This document shows positions 22,501-34,300 of a DNA stretch of 64,000 nucleotides, piece after piece (position 1 is the first letter of the stretch; every line of letters begins with the position of its first letter). The notes below the pieces were generated by a model. That model was not told the origin of the DNA, did no database searches, and saw only the letters and a list, made by a program, of their open reading frames with translations. Source of the DNA: Rhodamnia argentea (taxonomy: Eukaryota > Streptophyta > Magnoliopsida > Myrtales > Myrtaceae); contig NC_063156.1 of the NCBI RefSeq assembly GCF_020921035.1, forward strand, positions 5,890,001 to 5,954,000, given 5' to 3'. Position numbers and translations under genes: made by a program.

Positions 22501-25100
22501 CAAGAACGGGCCACTGTGATATCTCTTTTTCGAATTTGCTTTTTCATTTCCTTCTCTCCAGCTCAGTTACGGTGGGCCCACTTTTACCTTAAATTGTATT
22601 ATATATTTAATGCACCTTACTCGTTCATAATGGCTATAAGTAATCATTTCTATAAGTAATCCTTTTATTAATTCGCAAATAGAACATAATTCGCATTATT
22701 TAAAATTCTATAAACTATATAAAAATATTTTTTAACTTAGACCAGTATATATTTATTATGTATAACTATTAATATTCATAATAATTATAATTTCTATTTT
22801 CTAGAATGTAGAATAAGATAATAATCCGATTATTCTATATTTTATTTAGTATTTCGGTTAAGTTGGAATCTATTTTGTTAGATTCTATTTTGAATATTTA
22901 TATAGATGATATAATAGTAAATTTAATTGGGTAATAAAATATTAGTGATAGTATCAAAAGAAATATAATTGAATTCGTAAAATAAAAAAAAAAAGACATT
23001 TGATGAAGTTCTCTCCGTATTCCTTCTCTCTAAGGAAGAAAAAGATTTGGGGGAAACCTAGGGACCTTTGATAGGTGAAGGTAGACATTTGGACAGTTTC
23101 AGCTGGTGACTGCTGAGTAAGCAGATATAGTAGTCTCCCGCGCTTGGATTCACGAAGGGGAAGTTTCGGCTTCTTACTAGTCGCCCTATGTGTCTCTTGG
23201 CGGACTTGTCGACCTGGTATCCTGGTTACCGGATACGGTGCGACAAGGTTAGGATGCTTTATTTATTTATTTATTTATTTTTATCGAAAAAGGATGTTTT
23301 ATTTAGCAAACAAGTTTTTAACATAATTTATTGTTCTTACCCTAATTTTAGTGAGGTGACTATTAAAAAAGGATAGTCATTGGGTAAAAGTCCAAATATG
23401 CACTTCTTTCATAAAAAGTAGGTTCACTCTTTCAGGGTAGTTGTAGAACCACCATACACCCCTTTCAAAGAGTACGAAAAAGTCCTGGAGATGGATTCAA
23501 TGCAGGCTGCCAATGAAGATGAAGAGGAGGTATACTATTTTTTCCATGAACTTAGGTTAACTTTGTTGTTTGAGAAGGTACCTATGGCTCCGTTAAACCA
23601 GTATTTATGTACGAAGAGAGCATAAGATTACAGAAATTCTCGGAGAAAACTGAAATCAACATAAGGGAGCTGCGGAGACACCTCAGTAATAGAACTATAA
23701 CCCTAGAAATATTCGATGCTAAAGATAATATTGTTCGACAGAGAGATCTTGTCATATAGCCAAATCTGACACGAAAACATCACTTGAACAAATAGTTCTA
23801 TTTTGTTCAAATCTGAGCCAACAATATGAAGAGTTAAAAGTCAAGAGCAACAACAAATTCTAGATGACCCGCAACTATAATCACCATATTACCAATTAAA
23901 TTGAAAAGTGTCGTCAAATGGTGACAGAGAAGATACATCTTAAAAGCACATCCTAAGATAGAGAAGCCGAATGCATGAAGGGGTTTGAACCTAGTTTTAA
24001 GAGCAAGCTTCCTCATTCGAACTGAACCAAACTAACCAACTTGGTATTTTTTGTAAGGTCAGAACTACCTCGTCGAGAGATCTTGTGTTCGACTTGTGGT
24101 TGCTCCATTATGTTAGAGACAACCAAATGAAAAGGAAAAAGGAAATGGAGTGGAAAAAAGAAGGGAACAGAATGTAATCGATTACGATGATGATGTTGAT
24201 TCCTTTGTTTGGTTTAAGCATGGATGGAGCGGAACAAGGATACTGTTGTTTGATTGTAAGACAAATTATGGAATAGAATGGGATGGAAATTATCAAAAAT
24301 TGAGATTTTAGTCAAATTTCTTTTGATAATTTGGGAAAATTTATTCTAAAACATAATGATTAATTACATTATTTATATAAAAAAATTAGGTAGTTTTGTA
24401 TAATACTACTAAGACACATTAACATAAAGAAATAACTAGTAATATGCACAAAAAGTATAAGCATAGTAATTCAATGAATTTATTGTCTAATGCAATCTTT
24501 ATAGTACTATTAATTTAATGTTCGCAATATCTATTAATAATTAACTTATTTGAATAAGTAAAAAGGTATCTTGTAAAATAATGTCTCGGAAAAATTCCCA
24601 AAAAAAAATTATTGTACGAATATCAATGCAGTCTTTAGTTTTTAATTTGATCAATTTAGTCCTAAATCTTTTCACGATTTGCTAATGTAATTCTTCCAGG
24701 CAATTTTGGCCGGCAATCGTTAATATGAACACCAATATGATTAGGCAATTATTTCTTCATTCAAAGTTTGCATGGTAGTGTGTAACTGTTGGTAGACAAT
24801 AAATATCCCGAGTGGTTTCATTGTACAACCCTCTCGATCAATCACGGAACTCAAGGCTCTTTTGCAAATTCATCTTTTATCTTTACTTCCTTGCAGTTTA
24901 CATGGCTGGCCACAATTGTATCCGGCTTTCCTACCTTGAATTTTCTTGTCAATTACTTTCAGTCCAAAACCAACAAAGGACCATTAGCAACCGTTGTCAG
25001 TTCATCATTTTTTGGGAACCAAATAAAAGACTTTTTTGTCCGGGTGAAATTACAAGAGAAAAAGTAAATAACTATACATTTTTCAGGAGATATCAACTGG
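19561..25100. other. Intergenic, AT-rich, no gene recognised
   Basis: Apart from the 220-bp tandem repeat at 20087-20742 I see no supported gene. 21230-21370 is A-rich low-complexity DNA. GAGGTAGACCACCCGCCTGG near 21857 and its inverted counterpart near 22285 flank about 400 bp and may mark a small decayed inverted-repeat element. 22560-22980 is very AT-rich. 23263-23280 is an (ATTT)n tract. 24100-24300 has transposon-like purine-rich sequence. Short open frames here show no family features. Confidence 0.5.
20087..20742. repeat. Three-copy tandem repeat, about 220-bp unit
   Basis: Units start at TGTAGCTCTTTACAT near 20087, TGTAGCTCTTTCCAT near 20303 and TGTAGCTCTTTACAT near 20522. Each runs through GTGTGAGTTATGC, a GAAAGTC..CCTC.CGA stretch, TTTGG.GTTTTTGGTCA and CATTTTCTCTCTAG to TTTCATATTATT. 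The second and third are closer to each other than to the first. No function is evident. Confidence 0.75.
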
Positions 25101-25514
25101 GAGAAGGAGGGGGTGTTATGTATATATCTCTGCTTTAGCGGACTTATTCGTGACTGAATGAATCCGTCCATCAGTTTCATTATTTTTCTTCCCTTGAGAG
25201 GCAACTGCAACCTCAAGAGACTCAAAAAGCTTAATGAACAGCCAGGGTTGTAATCACTGTATGAAACAAATCTGCACATCTGAACAATTATCCCTCATCA
25301 GGAGATCTCGACTGCAGTTTGTCCGTGGCTTTGTCCACTACATTCATAATTGAACATTAAGCAGTAAGACGTGCAGAATTCAAGGTAATAGGAGGCCTGA
25401 AGTTCCTAGTTCAGAAATGTCCAACACAAGATATGCAGTACAATTTCATCACTATACCTCTTCACGGTACAGCTTCCAATGCGACAGACTGTTCATACTT
25501 GAAGAGCGACAATT

Positions 25515-27633
25515 TCAGATCTTCTCCATGTTCAATTGTGCCCCATGTTCGGGCTCAAAAAACAGCTTATACGTCACCGAGTGTTTGTATTCCGGGGATA
25601 AAGAGAAAATGAACTTGGACAGCAGGAGAGACAGAACTATCTTTAGTTCTGTTAAGGCGAAGTTCTGGCCAACGCAGGTTCGTATCCCCGTCCCAAAAGG
25701 CACGAACAGATACGGGACCTTGCACGCCGAAGATATGCCGTTCGCAAACCTTTCTGGATGGAACTTGTGGGCATCGTCGCCCCAGTTGGCCGGGTCCTGA
25801 TGCAACAGCGAGGAGGGGAGGTAGACGTTGACGCCTTTCGGAATCGCAAAGTCACCAAACTTCATTTCCTCGGACGTTTCTCTCGTCACGAATGGTCCAG
25901 GAGAATACAGGCGCAATGTTTCGTAAATCACCATATTTAACTGCACAGCGAGAGGAAACAGATGATACTATAGTCACATATAGCTTACTTGTCAATATAC
26001 AGAGACTAGAAATTTGAAAGTACCAATTTCATTTTGTGCAGCTTCTCCATATTCGGGGCTTGATTTCCAAGGATCTCTACTGCCTCGGCACGCACACGCT
26101 CCTGCCACTCAGGATGGTGTGCTAAAAGTACTAAAGCGAAGGTGGTGGCAGTGGCAGTAGTTTCATATCCCGCCAAGAACATAGCCTTGCAATTATCTAC
26201 AATGACGCTCGATCCACGGCCAAAATTGTTGACTAAGGCCTGTAAGAAGCTCTGCCCGCCGGCGTTGTGATCATCGTCCATCAGCTTCAGAATAGATCGG
26301 TCGACTTCTTTTCCTGTCCTCCAAATGTCACGAGCAATCTTCATAGGAAGGTGCCTATACCCAAGATTTTGAAGACATCAAAAAGCAGCAAGACTACTGT
26401 GAAATCGTTCTGTCCGGGAAGCACCATAAACATGCGCTCGAGGATTCTTGAGAATTTATCAGCAGGAACTTTTGCTTCATATGTAACACAGCATATGAAA
26501 CAGTAGCCAACAGAAAGTAAACTTTAACGGAACCATCACCCCGATTAGAGTTTTTCGACGCTGAAGGAGGCGCCCTTACCTTACCCCGGGAAGACCAACA
26601 ATAGCTTGCTGCTTGCTTATCAAATCCTGAAGCACTAACATTTTGGTAAAAATCTCGTTCCCAATAACATAATTGTTCCCAAAACATGCTTTTGAAATCA
26701 TTTCGGCAGAGAGGCTTTTTAAATCCTCGTCGATCCGTACTGAAGCAGCTCCCCCTGCTTCCTCCATTTGAGATCCCCATTTTTCCAACATGGAGACGGA
26801 AGATTCAACCATCATGCCCACCATTCCCTGTCCAAAACAGAACAAGTAAGATATGGTTAGCTTTTCTGTCTAAAACTAACGGATTCACGTGCAAGAACTG
26901 TGCCGGTGTGAGCTTGATAGAATCCGCCTAGCTAAATTCGCACCTTTATTTTGTCATTGAAGAATTCGGGCGAGATGACTTTCCTCTGGAGTGTCCAGGA
27001 TTTCCCTTTCGAAGTGATGAGGCTGTCATAACCCAACACAATTCCCCTGTTTTTTCTCAGATACGCAGCCCTTCCGAATTCAGCAGACTTGCATTGACAG
27101 AACTCTCTCGCTACGTCAAAGTCGCATATGCATACGGTCACCATGTTCCCCAGTGTGAATGCAAACACCGGACCTGCAATAACCGCACCTCTCGCAGCAG
27201 TCAGCAGGCAAAGATGATCATCCCAAGCTGCATACTCTTATCACACATTATAAATAGCCGGCACATGCTATAGGCATATCTAGCGAAAACTGCTAACCTA
27301 GATCTGAAAATTGATTGAAGTAGAAGAAAACATATATTCACCATAGTCGGCTCTCCACTTCTCTATGTGGGGAAACAGGCGCGACAGGTAATCATGTGAA
27401 ACGCGATTGCCGATGCTTTCTTGATTCTTTGTGGCTTGAGTTTCCAGTCGAATCTTCTTGATATCCGGGATGTTGCCGAAGAAGAAGGACGGCGCAGGGC
27501 CATCGATTCCCTGATGCTGCAGCTTCTTTCTAAGCCGCAGCGGCTTCCACCAGAAGAGATTGTAGAAGTACAAGAACAAGAAAGTGAAGCTCCCAAGAAA
27601 GAGAGATAAAAAGACTTCTGCAGTTGTAGCCAT
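25515..27633 (-). CDS. CYP714: Cytochrome P450, CYP714-like, copy 1 (intact, five exons)
   Basis: Five exons: 27633-27342, 27173-26944, 26827-26580, 26354-26024 and 25940-25515, all with GT-AG introns. They join to 508 residues. Seen: an N-terminal membrane anchor (FLSLFLGSFTFLFLYFYNLF), a basic stretch and QGIDGPAPSFFFGN typical of CYP714, the oxygen-binding I-helix AGYETT (318-323), K-helix ETLR (374-377), PERF (429-432) and heme loop FGTGIRTCVG (449-458) with ligand Cys456. CYP714 belongs to the CYP72 clan; known members oxidise gibberellins or triterpenoids. The substrate here cannot be read from sequence. The protein should sit in the ER membrane and need P450 reductase. The start was chosen because MATT aligns with all paralogues. 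A fragment of a FLOE gene lies upstream, the mark of a block duplication. Confidence 0.92.
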
Positions 27634-28429
27634 TGATGTGTAAACTGTTGTTGCCCTTAGCTCTTTCTTGTTTCTTATTTGATGAATCCAAAGGGGTATT
27701 GCAGGCTTCTTCGTTTGTGTTTTAAGCAGCTCTAAAAAATCTGTGAGCTGCACATAGAAGACGAACAAGTTGTGCCCTTCGTCACTCGCAGATTCCTCGC
27801 TGCTAAAGGACAAAGCACAATGTCCAGGAACTCTAAACTGATAAAAGGTTGGTTTCTTGTATAAACACCGCAGGAAACAATAGAAAATTTAGTCAGTCTG
27901 TGATTTCTGATTAAAATTGGTGGGAAATGAATCTACCTGTACATTTGTTTATTGTGCCTCTCTTAATCTATTTTGGGATCAAGTATCAGTACCTTGTAAA
28001 GGGATATTCGTTGGAGAGATCAAGAAATTTGTCCATAAAGGATATCAAAAGGATGGCTACATTGGTGTCGAGCAAAAATTAATTCGGACAACAGCATTCC
28101 AAGTTCAGATTTAAACAAATAGAGTTGGGAAATATGGACAGCTCTAGAACTGATACATGATGAAGAATTCTCTCTTTGAAACAGCATAGCTTCAGTGATG
28201 AATTCAGAGCAAGACTATTGCCTGCCAAAAATTCACCTAAATGCCGGACCAAGGACTCACTGACCAAGGGTGATGCCAGTCTCGAGTGACCAAAGTTAGA
28301 ATCCTGATGCATCCCCATAGCGAATTAAGGCTCAAAAGCGTTAGAATAATAATAAGCACCATCCACGATTCTTAAAAGGAACCGGACAATCAAGGAAACC
28401 CTTGCTTGTAGTCATTGGCCTTCTTTATT

Positions 28430-28740
28430 TAAACGCGATGCGAAGCATAGAGCAGCTGTCACGGCTATTTTTGAGCTCAGCGATTGGGAACTAGAAATTT
28501 TTAGGCAGACCAGTCCCTCTGTGAATTTCCAGAAAAATATACATTTTAACCTATCCAGGACGGCATTTGAATGCGCTCCAACCTCTGAATGGCACTCGCC
28601 CCATATGGCCCCTGAAGCCCATGCTCACTAGCTTCTAGATCAACTCGTTGTAGGGACGGTTTCGAAGAAAACTGCAAGTGACTAAGGTTCCAAACAACCA
28701 AACGACCACCTGGGGCTGAATAAGGATTCTAAACTGGGAT
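28430..28740 (-). pseudogene. 3'-end fragment of a FLOE (DUF1421) gene
   Basis: This matches the last coding part and 3' untranslated region of the FLOE gene at 61500-61810, including GAACTAGAAATTTTT near 28490, CTCTGTGAATTTCCAGAA near 28520 and CCATGCTCACTAGCTTCTAGATCAACTCG near 28620 in plus-strand order. Indels break the reading frame and nothing upstream of the UBA-like C-terminus is present. It sits about 0.87 kb upstream of P450 copy 1, as the real FLOE gene sits 0.93 kb upstream of P450 copy 5. It therefore looks like a passenger in a segmental duplication. Confidence 0.8.
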
Positions 28741-28749
28741 GGCTCTCCA

Positions 28750-30870
28750 TTGCCTCCACCCTAAACAGGGGCAGCTGGGCCTCATTCGCAGCTTCCTGAT
28801 GCTTTTGCTTGCCTCTTGCTCTCTTTCTTGTTGTTCTCATTGTTATTTTCATTCTATATTTTGATCGATGATTTAGGCAGTGGTTTGATACTGTGATAAA
28901 ATCAGGTCGATCAGCATTTCCCTGATTATATCATTTCTTCGATATGTCGCACTTCGAATATCTCACTTCGATATCATTCTGCCCATTAGATTTCCCTTCT
29001 TTTGGATGAAACTAAAGTCGGTCTCTCTGACCTATCACATGCTACTTTGGCAGCAGCTTAAGAATTTATCGGCACGGTACATTCGTCATCTGAAACTCTC
29101 TACTAGCAGCAAGAAATTCTGCCAAAGACCAGGTTCGGCTTCCTGTTTTCAAAGACTGCGTCAAATTTCTTTCCTTCTAGATTCGACGAAGCGACGCAGA
29201 TAGGATTCCTTCAACTGGTAGGTTTTGGGTGGCCAAAGATGACATTTTACAATGCCTCATCCTACCAAGTGCAGACAGGCTTCATCACCGAAAGAAAGAA
29301 AAGAACAACTCCAAAAAAGTCAAAACGTCTCGATCAAGAAAAGACGTGAAGCACCGGTCTTGGCCACCATATTCCCTTTCCAGCAAAGGCACGCTACTAG
29401 GAAAAGCCAAATTTATGCCGGCCGTCGTCTATGAAAATCCCACATTTCATTCCCCTTCAATTGCGAAAGTAATGTTGGTTTTGTGAATTTGGAGGAACAC
29501 TAGCATATTTCACACCGTCCATTCACCAAAAGAATGCAAAAATTTGTCTGCTTCGGAGTATAATGCGACGATGGTTCGCGAATTCAAATGGCCACGAAGC
29601 CTCGACATTAGAGTGGGCGGTTTGCGAATTCTAATGGTCACTAAGTCTCGACATTAGAGTGGGGCATCACCATCCCGCGCACATGCTCGATAAGAATTGA
29701 ATAATGGCTAAAGCGACGGGTCCATGACAGTTACATGTCACTGTGAGGGATCATTCTGTCAAAGGATTGGTGGCATGTCTTTATCCTTTTTCTTCCAAAG
29801 ATAAAAGAGTATGGAAAAAGAGAGATATGGTGAGCAAGATCGACGGAATCGTCAGCTTAGCCTTTGGGAAACTATTTCCCCCTCCCCCCCCAAACCCACG
29901 CGCGTCATAAGTAAACTTGTCACTGTGATCAAACATGTCGCGGTGCTGCTTCGAGATGTAAAGCATAAGATTATAAGATTCAATGTACCGTTGTCGACAT
30001 CGCTAGCGGTCTCTCTAAGTAAAGCGAAAAATAAACCATAGGCAGGGGACCAATGTATTACATCACCTTCATAGAGGTGATACTACTTTTTCGAACTCGT
30101 AGATGATGTTGATTAGGGGTTACAATGGTCCGGACCTCGAACTCCATCCCCAACCCCCGTCGGTGAATCTGAGTTATCTTAACAAAATCGTATGATCCAC
30201 TTATTCCTAAACCATCTAAATATATGCTTGGCAATATCACCATATACCCGGGATATATCCTAAAGTCCGGTTCTCATGCTATGCTTCACGCAAACAGCAC
30301 TAAAACCTAAAAAGATCCCCACCCCGACATCGCATCGAATCTGCCTATACGCAAGGCACGAAATTATAAATCCACGAACTAATCTTAGTTAGGTGCGTAT
30401 CGACATTGCAATTTAAAGGCAGGACCCTCAAGACTTTTCTACTAAAGCCGACAAGAACTGAAGAAAATCTCTCCTATGCAATCAAATCCTGAGCAATGAA
30501 TCAACCCTTTACCATCACGACACAACGTGGGAAAGAGCATGATCATGTCTCATTAGATGTAAATCATCAGTGTCTTCGCAGATCAGTACAATGAAAACTA
30601 AAACAGCAGGACTGTAATAATATGAATTTTCTATTCTTGTTATTTTCTAAATAAAGGAAGTATTTGTCGACTACAGCCCAGAAAACCTTTTCTTGCCTTG
30701 TGCTGCAAGAACAAATCCCCAAACATTCGCGGTTTTCTATGAATAAAAAAGGCATCTTGCTAATCCCTTAGACAATCCCGTATTAACCCAGAAGAGAAGG
30801 GGCCGAGAGAGAGAGAGAAACCAAAGCTTCTTCGCGTTTCGCTTCCTTCGGAAGAGCGGCCGAGCGCTCG
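28750..30870. other. Intergenic, no gene recognised
   Basis: I see no conserved coding sequence. At 29577-29662 a roughly 40-bp block (GCGAATTC..ATGG.CAC..AG.CTCGACATTAGAGTGG) is repeated directly. Short frames near 29006-29486 and 29811-30041 have no recognisable domain. The right end should include the 3' untranslated region of the small gene ending at 30874. Confidence 0.5.
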
Positions 30871-30873
30871 GTA

Positions 30874-31246
30874 TCATCTGTGAGCAGTAACCAGCGTCTC
30901 GATGAACCTCAACCCGTCGAACCTCGGGGCGAACTTGTCCGCGGAAGCAGGCTTTGGTCTCGCGCCATCTTCTCGATCTCTCCTCTGGCCATCGCCCTGA
31001 GAAACCAAGCAAAGCAGGAAGCGCAGAGTCAACGATCGCCCCTAGTGAATCGCAGTTGAGACTCGCGGAGGGTTTCCGTTCTTAAAATTGCCAAAGTCGA
31101 GTCAATACCTGGCGAGAGAATTGGAAGTTGGAGTTGCAGTTGAAGTTCGTGGACGACGACGACGACGACGGCGACGAAGAAGAAGCCGTGACTGCAGCGG
31201 CGGATGCCGCAGCGACCGAGGCCGCGAAGACTCCAGATTTCTTCAT
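30874..31246 (-). CDS. Small conserved plant protein, 86 residues, two exons, function unknown
   Basis: Exon 1 31246-31109 and exon 2 30996-30874, joined by a GT-AG intron (CAG|GTATTG ... TTTCTCAG|GGCGAT), encode 86 residues. The N-terminus MKKSGVFAASVAAASAAAV is Ala-rich, followed by a Ser tract coded by a GAC-type repeat on the plus strand. The C-terminus ends FAPRFDGLRFIETLVTAHR, a block I recognise as conserved in small uncharacterised plant proteins. No membrane span or enzymatic motif is seen; an organellar targeting role for the Ala/Ser N-terminus is possible but unproven. A TATA box lies about 120 bp upstream. Both exons are too short to stand out as long open frames. Confidence 0.75.
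31144..31190. repeat. GAC/GAA trinucleotide tract coding for poly-Ser
   Basis: An imperfect trinucleotide repeat (GAC)n-(GAA)n within exon 1 of the 86-residue protein gene. On the coding strand it gives TCG/TCT serine codons, so length changes keep the frame. Confidence 0.7.
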
Positions 31247-31366
31247 CGCAGCTAGCTCCGAGAAAAGAAAGTTTCGAGCGGGCCCGAGAAAATTCTGACT
31301 GTGGAGAGAAAATCGGAGAGAAAATGCGAGAAAAGCTTTGAGGGAAAGATGACGGGAAGCGAGCGG

Positions 31367-31376
31367 ATATTTATAG
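31367..31376 (-). promoter_or_regulatory. TATA box of the small 86-residue protein gene
   Basis: CTATAAATAT on the minus strand, about 120 bp upstream of the ATG at 31246. A start site about 30 bp downstream would give a 5' untranslated leader near 90 nt, rich in GAGAAA, as is common in plant genes. Confidence 0.6.
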
Positions 31377-34300
31377 GGGGAGTTCTGGTTGCAAGTAATT
31401 CTTGGGTACGAGATTACCTTTTTACCCCTATGCTATTGGCGGATGCTAGTCAGGCTATGATGTCCAATAGAATTGAAGTCTCACTTTCCCACCAAGTCAA
31501 AGTCAACGATCCCTAAAGAAAGATGTTTGAGGGAAAAGTGATGATTTAGCGCAATCAAAATCCAAGTTCCAATCGGAAATAACATCAAATCCAAATCTAT
31601 GGCCAAGAAAAGGATCAAATTGAAAATATTTTCAACTTAGCGATACGTCCCATCTTCCCATCTGTTTATTGCTTTTCAGCAAATTGAAAGTTTGACCCCA
31701 AAAAAAAATTTTGAAAGGAAATTTCTTCTTCTCCTCAAAAGAATTCAAAGTGCTATCGATATCTTGAAGAAATCAAAATATAACCGTTGTAATATTTAAA
31801 TCAACCAAAGAATAGAATTTTATTTGGAATTGATCATTTGACTTTGGCAATTACGGTTTTATAATTTGAGTTGAGATTTCTTCGGACCAAACCCCGTCTG
31901 ATCTTTGTTGAATTATGTTTTCTAAGTAGAAAATAACTCAATATTATCAACATGTTCTTAATTGCCATAAAAATTTATATAATCCTTGTAAAAGACATCT
32001 AGTAGTTACGAATCGGAGCAAGCTCATAACCGAGTCACGGAGTCGGAGAGGAAACCGCTCGATTGATACTATAGGCGACACTTGTATCATCGCGTGGTAA
32101 ATCATGTGATCGGGTATCGTCGAGAAATCACATATTTTTCCATTGGATATAATGAAATAGGATATGAGCATGCTTATCATGTGACATCGATATCGCACAA
32201 TCTCTAGGAGCCGTCGCCGGATATCCCTGCTCCGACGATAATCCGGTGAGCCCGGGACAGGGGCATTAACATGCTCCGTGGAAACAAAGCCGAGTGCCCG
32301 AAGGTGTCGGACAATTTTGTTGTCATTGTTTTTTTTTTTTTTTTCCTTAGGGTCTAATAAAAAAAATGACATTTTCACGTGCTACGAACGAGGAGGGGTA
32401 GTTACGTAAAAAATGGGAGGGGCACTTTCGTACCAAAGGTAGAATTGGTCCCCTCCCAAGTATGTCCGCGGCACGTCGATGCTGATTTTTTCCCCCCAAG
32501 ACGAATGGCGTAGAAGGCTAGTGCCGTCCCCGCCAGGAACCATCACCCAATCCTCCGCTGACACGCGTATGGCGAGGATGGGGCCACGCGGGCTGCGTTG
32601 GTTTCACACATTATTCAATGACCCTGGATGTTCGGAGACCTCGTCTTGATTGGCGGAGATAGAAAGACAGCCATTTTTTTTTTCCTGTGGATGGGGGCGG
32701 GAAGTCGGTAGACGTCAACTTCCGGAATTCGGCCCATCAACGTGGTCGGTCAATCGCGAAACGATCATAACTCGACTTTGCTAATTAGTCACGGCTAGTT
32801 TTTAACTTTCTTTTTTTTTTTCCTTTTAAACGTTGAAGGGAAACCGTACTGGATTAGACCGATCCCGATCTATCGACTACTAACGTCCCCTCCAAAATTA
32901 ACTTAATTGATCGGATAAGGCACGAGCCTACACACGAATGACGATACTACTCGCTGCGTGATGATATAAAAAATCAGGTCCAGACTCGCCTGCCCCCGCT
33001 CATATTCAGTCAAATCCCTTATCGCTGAGCCGGTGTCTAATAGGGTTCATTCTGCCGAGTCTTCTCGGGACAGGGAAAGCTGGAGGGCATCTTTTTTTTT
33101 TAATCTTTTGGCGGTCTAGACCGTGCCATCCTTATGTAGGCCATCCCCCGATACGATAGGAGCGGAAACAGCAAGCAGAGACTCACCTAGTGCTCTCTTT
33201 TCCTTGGAGATCCGACTTTTTGAAGTGACTATGTGAAAGCGAATGAATTCCCATGAATCAAAAGCAAGATATTTGATTTGGAGGGAATGGAAAGATCAGG
33301 ATGCAACCAATAATGACAGTGGGGTGAGGGGGGAATTGAAATCGAAAGCGCCACTTCCAAAGTCAAAAAACAGACATTTATGTACAGCGGGATCCCATAA
33401 CGCAAAAGGAGGAATCTCTATTGGTTCACCACAAGAGCAAAGTTGATATTTTGATTGCGGTTTCTCCCGCTGATGTTAAGAGGCATTTTGACTATGTCTA
33501 CCGACCGCTCAATTTGATGCTTTCGGGGGATTTTGCTTTTCTTGCTTTTTGACCATTAAGACATGACATGGGCAAAACTCGGGAGAATCGTTCGGACATG
33601 ATCCAAACCGTTCGTCCCACTTTTATTTTCTTTCACCTTAATATGGATCGTTCGGAAAGCTGGGTTGGCGATTGGGAAGCCTATGTGGATTAAATGAGCA
33701 GAAAAAATAAATATAAAAAGCCATAACAAAATTTAAAAAAAAAAATTACCCGAAATAATAGGAAAATAGAGAAATATGAAAAGAAAAAAAAGCGCCCCTA
33801 GCCTTACCACTTACTTGCCTTGCGCTTGAGCATCCATGGCCGCGAGATGTTGAAGCTCTTGAGCCGTTGGTCTTGAGCCGTCGTGGTCGCGGCCAGGAGA
33901 GAGGATGAAGATGACATTGGGTCAGCACGACGATAATGACATGTCCGCGAAATCCATCTTTAGACGGTCCAAGAACGATTGGTGGCAATTTATGGAAAGT
34001 AGAGGGACATCTTTGGGAAAAAAGAAAAAGAAAAAGTTCAACGATTTTGGTTGTCTAGCAAAAGAACAGGAATTACCGGTAATATGATCCCTAATTTTGG
34101 GCGACTTCGTTTATGTGATCTCTATTAGCCGCAATATAAACAGTGCGGATATCTAGTCTTGTCCGAAAGATATAAGACCGCGGTTGTTTTCAAAACCAAA
34201 TCTGTTTTTAAAACTAAATCCGATGAAACTGTTTGGCATGGAATGCTGTCAACGAACTTACTTGGCATGTACTCTTTGTTGGCTCGTAATAACAAATTCA

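Noticed and set aside
24789-25138. Overlapping plus-strand frames of about 100 codons upstream of P450 copy 1
   Set aside because: No domain; the last part lies close to the duplicated downstream region of the P450 genes, where no paralogous frame is kept.
27613-27813. Upstream extension of the P450 copy 1 reading frame
   Set aside because: The frame is open for 60 codons before the chosen ATG, but the extension is not matched in the other copies and the anchor starts at MATT.
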